A stretch of DNA of 64,000 bases from Syngnathus acus (lineage: Eukaryota; Chordata; Actinopteri; Syngnathiformes; Syngnathidae): positions 22,664,456-22,728,455 of the forward strand of contig NC_051095.1 in assembly GCF_901709675.1 (NCBI RefSeq). The letters are read 5' to 3'. The position numbers and the translations under genes were made by a program. The notes below the pieces were generated by a model that did no database searches, had not been told where the DNA came from, and saw only the letters and a list, made by a program, of their open reading frames with translations. This document shows, in pieces, positions 50,449 to 59,671 of the stretch (position 1 is its first letter; every line of letters starts with the position of its first letter).

Positions 50449-50456
50449 GTCTATAA

Positions 50457-51196
50457 CATCTATAAAACTACAACTCAAGAAGCTTGATCTACTCGAGCAA
50501 CTGACTACTGATGTAAAAGAACTGAAGCACTCTGTGGAGTTTAACAACTCACTCATCGAGGTGCTAAAGGCTGACAATGCGTCACTTCGGACTGAAGTAA
50601 ACCACCTCAAACATTTGACAGCCGAACTACAAAGAGACAAAGTCAACATGGCGAACATTCTTGATATGCAGTGCCGAAGTATGAGGGATAACATCATTAT
50701 ACACGGACTTACAGAAACAAAAGATGAAACTCACCGGAGATCAGAAGAACTTGTCAAAACATTTCTTGTCAACGAATTGAAAATGAAGCCTGAGGACGTC
50801 GGAGCTGATCGCTTCTCCAGAGTACATCGCCTCGGGAGGATCAGAACCGACCAACAGAGGAGGCCTCTTCCCATTGTGGCTAAAGTCGTTGACTCAAAGA
50901 TGAAGTCTGCCGTCATGTCGAGGGGCAGAGAGCTAAAAGGCTCTAACTACTCCATCAGCGATCAGTTCCCTCCGGAGATCAGGAATAGACGGAGGCTGCT
51001 TCACCCGATCATGGCCGAGGCAAGGAAAGCCAAAAAGACCGCTCGACTGTTCATTGACAAACTTTACATCGACGGCAAACTGTACAGGAACCCCCGAACA
51101 ACTTATTGGCTGAGTGGAGGAGATGGAGACATTAATTCTCAACTCCAAGAAGAACTGTCTGCCAACTCGGAACATGCCGCCTCCCCACAACTGTAA
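50457..51196 (+). pseudogene. LINE A ORF1 protein, main part
   Basis: The frame is open from the hAT junction to the stop at 51194-51196. The apparent start at 50534 is GTG inside the frame, not a true start. The N-terminal part (KKLDLLEQ ... VEFNNSLIEVLKADNASLRT ... HLKHLTAELQ) is heptad-rich coiled coil. It is followed by RDNIIIHGL, an RRM-like strand, then RFSRVHRLGR and SDQFPPEIRNRRRLLHPIM and a C-terminal basic domain with RLFIDKLYIDGKLY. This is the layout of LINE ORF1 RNA-binding chaperones that trimerise and coat LINE RNA. The 5' codons lie at 49068-49124 across the hAT insertion and in a different frame. It is a damaged gene with a well preserved C-terminal two-thirds. Confidence 0.85.
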
Positions 51197-51605
51197 ACAC
51201 AGGCGCGTGATGATGACGTCATCGAAAAAACAGCGTCCCTGTCGTCATGACAACCACTGAATCTGGAGACGGTGAATGGCTTATTTCTCTCTTTCTCCCC
51301 CCATCTCACCACTCGCCCCCCTCTTTTTCTCTTTTCCTCTCTCATACATTTATTTTCTCATTTTGGCTTGGGAACTGGCCTGAATACTACTGACTGGGTA
51401 GGACGAGGCAATTGTCTGTTCGTCTGCTCTGTGACAATACAGCGGGTAATGTCTACAGAGTGTTCTTGTGTGTTTGAGTGTGTGGGTGTATGTGTGTACG
51501 TCTGTCAGGCCAGCTTTGGTATGGGTGACCGAATGTGTATGTCCATGGTCTTAAGTGTGTGTCTTTGTTGCTGGATCTCAGTAAATCTCACTCGTTACCC
51601 TGTGC
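51197..51605 (+). other. LINE A inter-ORF region
   Basis: About 410 bp of pyrimidine- and GT-rich sequence separates the stop of ORF1 from the ATG of ORF2. No start or splice signal beyond that was identified. Confidence 0.6.
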
Positions 51606-52410
51606 ATGGCACTTAATGAAATGGACAGTGAAGGAGACGAGGTGATAAATTGCATTGACCATCATCGAAATATAAGTTGTAATCAGTATATTCCCGAGCA
51701 ATTAAAACAGTTAACAAATATAAATAACTGCTCTTTTTTGCATTTAAACATCAGGAGCTTGAATAAACATCATGATGATCTAGTTACTCTACTTACAAAC
51801 ACAGGCTGCAGCTTTGACGTAATTGGCTGCAGTGAAACTTGGCTGAATGACAGGTCATACACTGACATCTTAAATCTTAATGGCTATAAGTTGTTGACTA
51901 AGAACAGATGTGGCAGACCTGGCGGTGGCGTGTGCCTATATATTTCCTCCACATACAACGTGAGGATTTGTGATGACATTGTCATAGCAGACAACCACAG
52001 TGACTCCAACCCATCTAAAAAAGCTGGAGATACTTCAGAAAAAGGTCATACGTGCCATAACATGGTCTGAGTTTAACGCCCCCACTAAAACAATCTTCCA
52101 CCAACACAATCTTCTGAGGCTTGTTGAACATAACTATTTCCAGAATGCTTGCGTCATGTATCAGACTGTCCATAAACGAAACCATAAACTCTGTCAACTC
52201 ATCCCAATCTGTACTCCCAGCCACACCCACACCACCAGGAATAGCAATCTAATCATTGGGAGAAAACGGAAACTAAAATCTACAAGCTTTAGCATTGTGT
52301 GCAGAGGGCCACAGATTTGGAATGAGCTTGATGAAACACTAAAAATGTTGCAATCCATATCCATCTTCAAGGCAAATCTAAAAAATCAACTCCTATCAAT
52401 GTATGTTTAA
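51606..52410 (+). pseudogene. LINE A ORF2, internally deleted (CR1/L2-type endonuclease head plus RT tail)
   Basis: The ATG at 51606 opens a frame with FLHLNIRSLNKHHDDLVTLL, FDVIGCSETWLND and GGGVCLYISS, the N-terminal half of the APE-type endonuclease. At about 51990-52005 the sequence jumps to the ORF2 C-terminus in a different frame: THLKKLEILQKKVIRAIT, FQNACVMYQTV, SIVCRGPQIWNELD, ending at 52410. The endonuclease C-terminal half and the whole RT catalytic domain are missing; compared with LINE B the gap is over 1.8 kb. The element cannot retrotranspose by itself. The clade call rests on the conserved endonuclease and tail blocks. Confidence 0.85.
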
Positions 52411-52832
52411 TGTGCTGATTATTAATCGCATGAACACATGTGTCCTGTTGTTAATTTATTAATTGCAAATGTACTTTACATCAAATCCAGTGTAACCAGA
52501 ATACTGAGACTATCTATTACTTGTCGTATGTTTATTGTGTGTTGTACCTTATTGTGTGTTTATTGTTATTGTCTATTATATATCTGTATGTTGTCTATAA
52601 TGTAAGGATATCTGGCCAATATCTGATACTTATGGGAAACCAGGCCCCCTATTAAAAGCTTCAAGATTCAAGAGTTTTTTATTCGCCATGTTTGAGCGTG
52701 CCAAACAAGGAATTTGACTTCGGTAAATCACACTAAATAGCTTGCTTGGGGTGACCTTTCACGCATCCGTAATACTGTTTGTTGTTTCATGTTGTATGTC
52801 TTGGATATTGCGTGAATAAACTCAAACTCAAA
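52411..52832 (+). mobile_element. LINE A 3' UTR
   Basis: AT-rich sequence after the ORF2 stop ends in 'gaataaactcaaactcaaaa', a short simple-repeat tail. A segment at 52667-52740 ('cgccatgtttgagcgtgcca') looks like a known LINE-type 3' motif and could be a separate insertion. Directly after the tail lies 'cgagggattactgta', the other half of the split repeat. Confidence 0.6.
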
Positions 52833-52850
52833 ACGAGGGATTACTGTATA
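52833..52850. mobile_element. Right terminus of the split 'cgcggatttt' repeat
   Basis: The short 'cgagggattactgta' is the partner of 48557-48637. See that entry. Confidence 0.45.
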
Positions 52851-52864
52851 CTATAAAAAACAGT

Positions 52865-53348
52865 TTCTGAAATTGGCACATGGGTAGGCAGTCAAAAAGC
52901 CCACAGGCTCCAAAAATCATGTGGCAAAACTATATTCAAAACAGGATCTTTATTCAAAAATAGATCTATGTACCGTAATTTTCGGACTATAAGTCGCGGT
53001 TTTTTTTCATAGTTTGGGTGGGGGGGCGACTTATACTCAGGAGCGACTTATATACATATATATGGGTTTTTTCACTTTTTTGGGCATTTTATGGCTGGTG
53101 CGACTTATACTCCGGTGCGACTTATAGTCCGAAAATTACGGTATATTCAAAACAAGATGAAGGCTTATTTGGAGAAATTGTGACGTTAAGTAAGGAATCC
53201 TGGAACGTGATAACAAGGTGCAACAAACTGATAATAAGACAATGAGATAAGATACACGAGGTAATCAGGCCGAATGAGGTGCAGATGAGGGAAGACACAC
53301 CCAGAACCAGGGGCGTACAAGAACACCAAAGAAACAGAAACGTGACAT
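52865..53348 (-). mobile_element. Gypsy-type LTR relic, interrupted by a MITE
   Basis: Read on the minus strand it starts TGTCACGTTTCTG at 53348, the TG-initiated start of many Gypsy LTRs. It contains a 'cctcgtgtatcttatc' stretch and an AATAAA followed by 'gatcctgttttgaa' on the far side of a MITE at 52971-53143. The 3' boundary is approximate. No internal coding sequence flanks it, so a solo LTR is likely. Confidence 0.4.
52971..53143. mobile_element. MITE family A' copy 1, 173 bp palindrome
   Basis: The left end taccgtaattttcggacta and right end 'gtccgaaaattacggta' are perfect inverted repeats, with inner 'ggcgacttata' and 'gtgcgacttata' arms. The family is related to family A by its termini. 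Flanking words 'tattcaaaaca' on both sides suggest the MITE sits inside a local repeat or LTR end. Confidence 0.93.
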
Positions 53349-55140
53349 GAACAGCAAATCATGCAGACTGTAAATTGAACATCTTGAATCTCAAATCTTT
53401 CCAAGGTGGACCTAATAGAGGTTGTTCCACATTATACAGCAAGACACCACATGCATACATTTCTAATCATTTGTTTCCATATTGTATGTTGCATCATCAA
53501 CCATTGGTTTTACATGCCACATGTTGATATGAAAAGAATATAGTCTGCCATTCAATTTACCCAGCAGGTTTATACAACTCAAAATCTTCCAAGTTTTTAT
53601 AAAACATACATGAAATAGCCATGGAAAAATATGTGACTAATCTTGTTCATGTTTTTTAATGGTACCATTCTGCTTTAGGGATTTTCTAGAAACAAGGAGG
53701 TTATCTAATTTTAACTCGCACTCTAAGATTTTCCACATATACTTGAGACTTGTGAAGGGAATACTGAGTTGAGCTGCACAAAGCGAGAAGAAGTGGTGTG
53801 GGCAAATATTCAAACAGATCCATCTGACATGACAGACCTTAACCCCTGAGGGCCCACTTAATTCACAGCCCCGATAATTGACCCTGGCACATGTGAAAGT
53901 AGGCCTACCATAGAAAGCATATACCATTCCTTGCAGTATAGAAAACGACAGAATCAGAGTAAAAATGAATTCATGTCATGCGCAGTTTGATTTATTTGGT
54001 TGAAGATTGTGATGTGCATTCTTCAGATCGTTAGCTTGAATCGGCAAAGTTCCATTTGGAAACTACTTTTGGAACAATTCTCAGAGCAAGTGTGCTACAT
54101 TTCACTGTCTCACTTGTCTGACTTTTATCCCCTCTCGCTTTCGCAGCAGGTACATGAGAGAGTGGATCTCACTTCTGGGCTATAAATGGAGATAAGTTGA
54201 CTTGTTGATATGTAATCATCCTTCTCTGCTCAGGCAGTGTTAAAGGATCTCACACAACAGGACAAGAACCCGCTAGCGTGCACATAGAGGAGAGAAGAAG
54301 CCACACACAAGGCAAACAGGCAACCCTCTGCAAACACATTTCAGCCATTCACCCCAGCATAACCCCTGTGTTTACACCCATTAACAACATTTTCACTTGG
54401 TCTCACTCTGCCTGTGGATTAATTCACTGGATAGAGTCTGATAGTGCAGAGCTACCAAATCTGGGACTCCTCCTTTTACAAACGTCAGATAAAGTCATCA
54501 TCATTTTATTACACAAAGCCGATTACTCCCCCCAGCTAGCCAAGTGATGAAAGAAGGGATCGGGTGGAGAGCCGTGACACAAATTGGATTTCCACTTTTT
54601 TATATCCTTAAATATAGATTTAATATCCATTAACAGCCCAGTATCCCTTACCAGTTGCAACATGAGGATTTAGTTTAATGACTAGAACTCAAACAATTTG
54701 TAAAAAAAAAATTAAACTTAGGTTTTTATTCAGCCTAAAAAGTAACACACATCAGTTTTTACAGTGCACATTATAATGCTATATGTGAATATGTGGTGAA
54801 GTTATATAAAAATAATAACAATAATAACCAAAGAACTGTTTTTTAAGGAGCAAATATAGTTAAGTTTAAATATAAGCTTATTGGTTAGCAATATCTGCGG
54901 TTTTTCACAGTACGTGTGTGCGTGTAGCCCCCCTACACTGTATAGGGGCAGCTGAGCTTCCTATTCCCATTTCAGTCTGAATGGACGGAGGGTCACAGTT
55001 TGTTTTTCTCCCTGGCTGGTCGCTGCTGGCAAGATTAGCAACATAACAAGATGTCCAGCAATAAGCTTCTGCTGGTGTTGCCAAATATTGCATCAAGCGC
55101 CATTTAGCGCAGCAAAAATTTCAGGATTTATTCCCTGACC
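53349..55140. other. No gene recognised
   Basis: Unique-looking AT-rich DNA. Open frames at 53637-53927 minus and 54278-54547 plus have no recognised domain. Confidence 0.5.
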
Positions 55141-55293
55141 GGGCGGCTCGGTAGGGCACTGGGTAGCACGTCCGCCTCACAGTTAGGAGGGTGCGGGTTC
55201 GATTCCACCTCCGGCCCTCCCTGTGTGGAGTTTGCATGTTCTCCCCGGGCCCGCGTGGGTTTTCTCCGGGTACTCCGGTTTCCTCCCACATGC
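55141..55293 (+). mobile_element. SINE head and core, plus strand
   Basis: Begins 'gggcggctcggtagggcact', has B-box-like ggttcgattcc, then 'tttgcatgttctccccg' and 'tactccggtttcctcccaca'. It is truncated immediately after. The B box matches the tRNA consensus exactly. An inverted SINE lies 295 bp downstream. Confidence 0.85.
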
Positions 55294-55587
55294 AGTGATT
55301 GACCAGCCCCCTGGAGCTTGTAATTGGGCTATGTATGATTTAATGCATTTCTTTTCTCAGAAGATTCAGCTCATTGGAGACAAGACATCATTCCTAAAAC
55401 CCTATCAAAACCTGTGATTTCTAAAGCTAATATTAATAAGGCTGATAATCATCTGACAACCCTCTCCCATTTAAAAAAAAAACAGTGTTTCTTGAAAGCC
55501 TCATGCAACTGGTTAGGATGCTCTTATTATTTGTAAACTGTGAGCATGTTAAGCCCTTTCAGACGTTTCTGTGATGAAGGGCCATCC
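55294..55587. other. Spacer between inverted SINEs
   Basis: AT-rich spacer with an A run at 55474-55483. No coding domain. Confidence 0.5.
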
Positions 55588-55719
55588 TTACCCAGAAAAA
55601 ACCCACACAGGCATGAAAGAGACCATGCAAAGTCCACATAGTGAGGGCTGAAGCCGGAATCAAACCTGCAACCTCTGAACTGTGAGGCTGACATGCTAAC
55701 CAGTGCACCACCATGCCGC
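55588..55719 (-). mobile_element. SINE head and core, minus strand
   Basis: Read on the minus strand it begins gcggcatggtggtgcactg, then 'ctgacatgctaaccagtg' complement, a B-box-like ggtttgattcc, and part of the core. It faces the copy at 55141-55293. Confidence 0.8.
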
Positions 55720-56519
55720 TGATTCAGAGCTACATAAATAAATATTACTTATTACTCTACACCTACAGTAATATAGAAATATTACTTTCAAATACAGGTA
55801 ACTTGTAACATGTAACAATTACATGTTAAATTTTTTGAAGTAACTTGCCCAACACTCATCCTAAAATTATTTATAATATTTAAAACGGCATGTTGTCATT
55901 GCTGGTTGTTGATGCCTATAAAGACATATTATAAGAAATGTTGTCCTCTGTCCATGTATGTCAGTTCATGTGCTCAGTGACTGTGAAGACAGTGTCCGAT
56001 GTATCACTATAAATACTATAAATGTGAACACAAATAGGCACCCCCACTCTGCCCAAAAAAAAAAAAGATATAGGCATTAAATCAGAATGGCACACATGAA
56101 TTGGCAGTGTAAATCCACATTTGTGAATTGTTTTTCATTTTACCCTGCTGAATTCTGTCTTTGGTTTGTTCTGTCACTATGTGCCTGACTTTATATCCAC
56201 CAGTACTCCATTCCATGCTACGTCTCTCCCCACTCAACCATATATTGTTTCTCCAATGCCTCGCTCATGTGATGCAAAGATTTTTATTTATTTTTTACAT
56301 AGAACTGCTCTCATCCTCCCCACTCTCTCACTACATACAAAGCATCTCTTTATTGACTTCTACTTGTCCTTCCACCCATCCTATCCATCTCCCCAAGCTT
56401 TTAGAGTCAAGGATACAGATGCTCTCGGCACCCTTTCTCAAAGCTTTCACACACAATCAAAAGTTCCTGCACTCAGCAGTTCATGCATACCTCACTCAGA
56501 TACCTCACTCTGTCCCTTG
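55720..56519. other. No gene recognised
   Basis: AT-rich sequence. The 168-177 codon frames covering 56161-56694 in two frames owe their length to the CA repeat and lack a domain. Confidence 0.5.
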
Positions 56520-56573
56520 TACGCACGCACGTACACATGCACGTATGCACGCACGCACGCACACAAACACACG

Positions 56574-56648
<75 letters not shown>

Positions 56649-56652
56649 ACGC
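56520..56652. repeat. (CA)n microsatellite
   Basis: GCAC-rich start then long CA tract with a few ATAC interruptions, about 130 bp. Confidence 0.97.
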
Positions 56653-56789
56653 ATTTCAGGGATTTTCTGTAGTAGGAACACAATTCAGCAATGAGTTACA
56701 ATCGTGGTCAGTTCTTATTGTAGCTTAATGCCTTTATCAATGAAGCCCATTTGAAGTCAGAAGCTTACAAAGATAGGGGTCGCTAAATG

Positions 56790-57850
56790 CATTATCTTCT
56801 TCCATCCAAGGCGATGTTCTGCCTCAAATGCCCATGTGTTCTCTCACGGCATCTATAAATCCATTCTTTCATTTTCCTCTTGCCTGGCAGCTCCATCCTC
56901 ATCCTCACTCTATGTTCTGCATGTATCTGAACCAACTTATCATCATCCAAAACATTTAACCTTACCTGTCACTCCGATGAGCTCATTTCTAAACTTCGAG
57001 CACTTCAGCATCTTCACCTTCACCACCTATAGGTCTGCCTCCTGTCATCTCTTCAGTGCCACTGTCCTATAAACCTTTACTGCATCTTCAAGCAGAGACT
57101 CACCTATCACATACAGGAACTAAAACAATCGCTACTTTGCTCCACCCATTCCAAACTACTTTGATCCCATTCTTTATCTTCTTACCACACATTGTGCTGG
57201 ACTTTTGACCCTAAGTATTTAAAGTCTTCATCATTGCTTTCTCGGCTCGCACCACTTTTCCCTCTCTATCCTTCTCATTTATGCACCTTACACATAGATA
57301 TTCCGATTTATTTTGGCTAATCTTTATTCCTTTCCAGTGAATGGCTACCTTTTTGTATACTCTTCAACCTGCAAGATGATTATTACAGATAATCTGTAAA
57401 CATTAAACAATAAGAGGATCAAGTCTAATGTCATCTCTCAGTCACGTCAATCTATTCATCACTATTGCAAATGGGAAGAATATCACATCTGATCCAGGAT
57501 CCAGTACCAGCTCCAGCCTAAACTCCTCTGCCAGACTCACTACATAACTCACCACTGTCCTATAGCTCTCCTTCAAGTTCTGTATTACTCCTCATACAGT
57601 GCCATAGTTCCTCTAAGACACAATTCAGCTCTTTCTGATCTTCTCTGTACTTGTCCATCAACACCATCAAGGCAATCTTTTGACTCATCAACTTTATTCC
57701 TTCATAGATCCCATAATTTTCACTAGAGCTTCAAAATAGGCATCAATCAACTGTAGCAACAATCGCCTTCACAGACTCCTCTCATGGGATGGGTCTAAAG
57801 ATCCACCCCCTCCCCATCCTGGGCATGTGCATTCCAGCACATTCCTATCC
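56790..57850 (-). pseudogene. Decayed LINE ORF2 C-terminal half (family D), copy 2
   Basis: On the minus strand the sequence retains, in broken frames, blocks typical of the region following the RT palm in a very common fish LINE: RFRNELIGVTGKVK, MRMELPGKRKMKEW and similar text. The plus strand shows the matching antisense words 'aatccattctttcattttcc' and 'ctggcagctccatcctcatc'. No open frame longer than about 80 codons survives. The copy at 28545-28800 is the same 3' region. The family name is not assigned. Confidence 0.65.
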
Positions 57851-57907
57851 AATCCCCCCCAATGAGCAGAATTTTTGGCCGGATACTAAATGCATTTAAC
57901 AACCATT

Positions 57908-57928
57908 AAAAAAAAAAAAAAAAAAAAA
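57908..57928. repeat. Poly-A tract (about 20 A)
   Basis: Unbroken A run without an associated retroposon body. Confidence 0.9.
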
Positions 57929-58011
57929 CTATCAGTAGAAGTGTACGGAAGTGACACCTGATTGTTAATGCAATTTTGTGACCTTTGGAAGAAAGGTTAC
58001 AAATTCATAAT

Positions 58012-58111
58012 TACCGTAATTTTCGGACTATAAGTCGCACCGGAGTATAAGTCGCCCCCCCACCCAAACTATGAAAAAAAAACCGCGACTTATAGTCCGA
58101 AAATTACGGTA
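58012..58111. mobile_element. MITE family A' copy 2, 100 bp hairpin
   Basis: Reverse complement of copy 1 (52971-53143) with an internal deletion. Ends are taccgtaattttcgg and its complement. The deletion lies between two 13-bp direct repeats present in copy 1. The whole element can fold into one hairpin. Confidence 0.93.
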
Positions 58112-58475
58112 GTTACTTAGCTAATTAATTTGATCCTTAATTACCCCATATTCAATACACAACCTTTGGTCCATTCCTCAGGCATCTTCTCACCCTAATT
58201 GGACAAATTGGGCTACAATTCCAGTCACCTCTTTTACACACTTCCATATCTCCACAGGTACACTATGCCATCGGGATGTGATGATTTTTCATTTTGTATC
58301 GCCATTAGTGCCTTTCTAACTCTATCAGAATTTTAACATGGCATCTGTCAATATCTGTCATTCACTTTTTAGACATATAACTTGCAAGTGAGTACCTGGA
58401 CTCGCACCCCAATTCTCAACTCATCATTCAGGCTGACATCATTGATTGAGTGCCGGACCAAATTTGATCTACATA
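58112..58475. other. No feature recognised
   Basis: AT-rich spacer before the MITE B stub. Confidence 0.5.
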
Positions 58476-58530
58476 TATCGTATAGAGGCTTTGCAGCCGA
58501 CGTCATCAAGCTACCCACATTAGCTTGGCG

Positions 58531-58549
58531 GCCATCTTGGCGGTCAACT
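58531..58549. promoter_or_regulatory. Left subterminal YY1-like block
   Basis: The 19-bp block contains CCATCTTGGCGG, the reverse of the YY1-type core CAAGATGG. It lies about 66 bp upstream of the THAP ATG. Promoter use is inferred. Confidence 0.45.
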
Positions 58550-58614
58550 TTTCAGTGCCGGTCAACGACTCACACACGCTTTCTTGTTATATCTGCTGCT
58601 ATTTGAGCTTAAAA

Positions 58615-58792
58615 ATGCCGGATACCTGCTGTGCTGTTGGATGTAGCAATAGACGAGGCGATAAACCAAATCTTAGCTTCTATAGATTTCCGGCGAACAT
58701 GAAAAAACGTGATAAATGGATCGCGGATATTCGTCGTGAACGATGGAAACCTACGATTTACACAAGGATATGCAATGAGGACTTCATATCAG
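58615..58792 (+). CDS. THAP-domain first exon of transposase (partial gene)
   Basis: From ATG at 58615 to a strong splice donor AG|GTATGT at 58793, 59 codons encode a THAP zinc finger. It starts MPDTCCAVGC, giving the C-x4-C pair at residues 5 and 10 as in human THAP1. The core has FYRFPANMKKRDKWIADIRR and ERWKPTIYTRIC. The fourth zinc ligand position reads CNEDF where CxxHF is expected, so His is replaced by Asp. THAP domains bind DNA, and in transposases they bind transposon ends. No catalytic domain is in this copy, the rest having been removed by internal deletion. A longer frame from 58525 without motif is ignored. If transcribed it would be a short, zinc-weakened DNA-binding fragment. 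Confidence 0.8.
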
Positions 58793-59359
58793 GTATGTAA
58801 ACAAACTATTCACCCCTGATTTGTTTCACAAAATGTGAAATAATACAATATGGGATGATACAAATATGATTGTTGAAAATGCTGGGTGCATTTTTAGAAA
58901 GGCAGCAAGAGCAGCAAGGCAGGGAATGGGATGATTTCTTCAGTTCACCCCCCCGTTTTTATTTTGTGTTTATTTTTTCATGATGCTTCATCTGATTGGC
59001 TTGAAAACGTTATCAATGTAAATATTGAACTTCATATTGGAATTGAACAATTAATTCTCGAGTGAATGCATTAGGAAATTTCCCCCAAAATTATTATGAA
59101 CCTTGTGAAACAATTTTTTTTTAATGTAGCATTTTTTAACAAGAGGGTTTTTGTTACTTCATTTGGCACAAGGTAAAATCTACATTGGTAAAGTTTTCAA
59201 GCCATTGGCACAAGGTTAAAATTTTTATTGGTTAAGTTTTCAAGCCAATCAGATGTGGCATCATGCAAAAATAAACAAAAAATAAAAATGGTAGCAACTT
59301 GAACAGACAGGTACAGTATCTGAATGATTTCACTCTATTCAGTTTTTTAATATGTCAAG

Positions 59360-59578
59360 TTATGAAATGCCATTACAAAACAAATCGACGAGGTAATTAT
59401 AAATATCTGGATATGAGAGTTCAGGCAGGTCGGCTGTTGCAAAATGCTCGGGCGATTTTAGCATGCTTCTCGGTAAAAGGTACGGATCCGTTGTGCCAAC
59501 AAGGTTCAACTTCTCTCTGTAACGTTTCTTGGATTCTTCATCCAAATGCCCAACTTCGTTGGATAGCAAATCAGCCAT
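59360..59578 (-). CDS. Second ORF of ISL2EU-like element, N-terminal fragment
   Basis: From minus-strand ATG at 59578, 72 codons read MADLLSNEVGHLDEESKKRY, DPYLLPRSML and ELSYPDIYNYLVD, ending with a stop. Many fish transposon-derived proteins begin this way, with MADxL, a DPYxLP block and YPDIxNYLV, before a SWIM finger and YqaJ-type nuclease domain (from memory of such proteins). Here the downstream domains are missing. It faces the THAP exon, so the two transcripts would be convergent. Whether NYLV is an exon end with donor (ctcGTcgat) is unclear. Confidence 0.65.
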   Translation of the reverse strand: MADLLSNEVGHLDEESKKRYREKLNLVGTTDPYLLPRSMLKSPEHFATADLPELSYPDIYNYLVDLFCNGIS

Positions 59579-59652
59579 AATTCGGATGAAATCGGTGAAA
59601 ATGTAGCGCAGAAATCAAACAATCTATACAAACACGTAGGAACGAGCTGACG

Positions 59653-59671
59653 AGTTGACCGCCAAGATGGC
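59653..59671. promoter_or_regulatory. Right subterminal YY1-like block
   Basis: Exact inverted copy of 58531-58549, containing CAAGATGGCGGC, which matches the YY1 consensus. It lies about 75 bp upstream of the minus-strand ATG at 59578. Next to it are two TCACGTGA/CCACGTGA E-box-like words (59685-59705). Confidence 0.45.

Noticed and set aside
55141-55220. tRNA gene (B box matches consensus)
   Set aside because: No paired acceptor or anticodon arms can be drawn and the sequence continues directly into SINE core; it is a SINE head.
56161-56694. 168-177 codon frames in two registers
   Set aside because: Their length comes from the CA repeat, which lacks stops; no domain is present.
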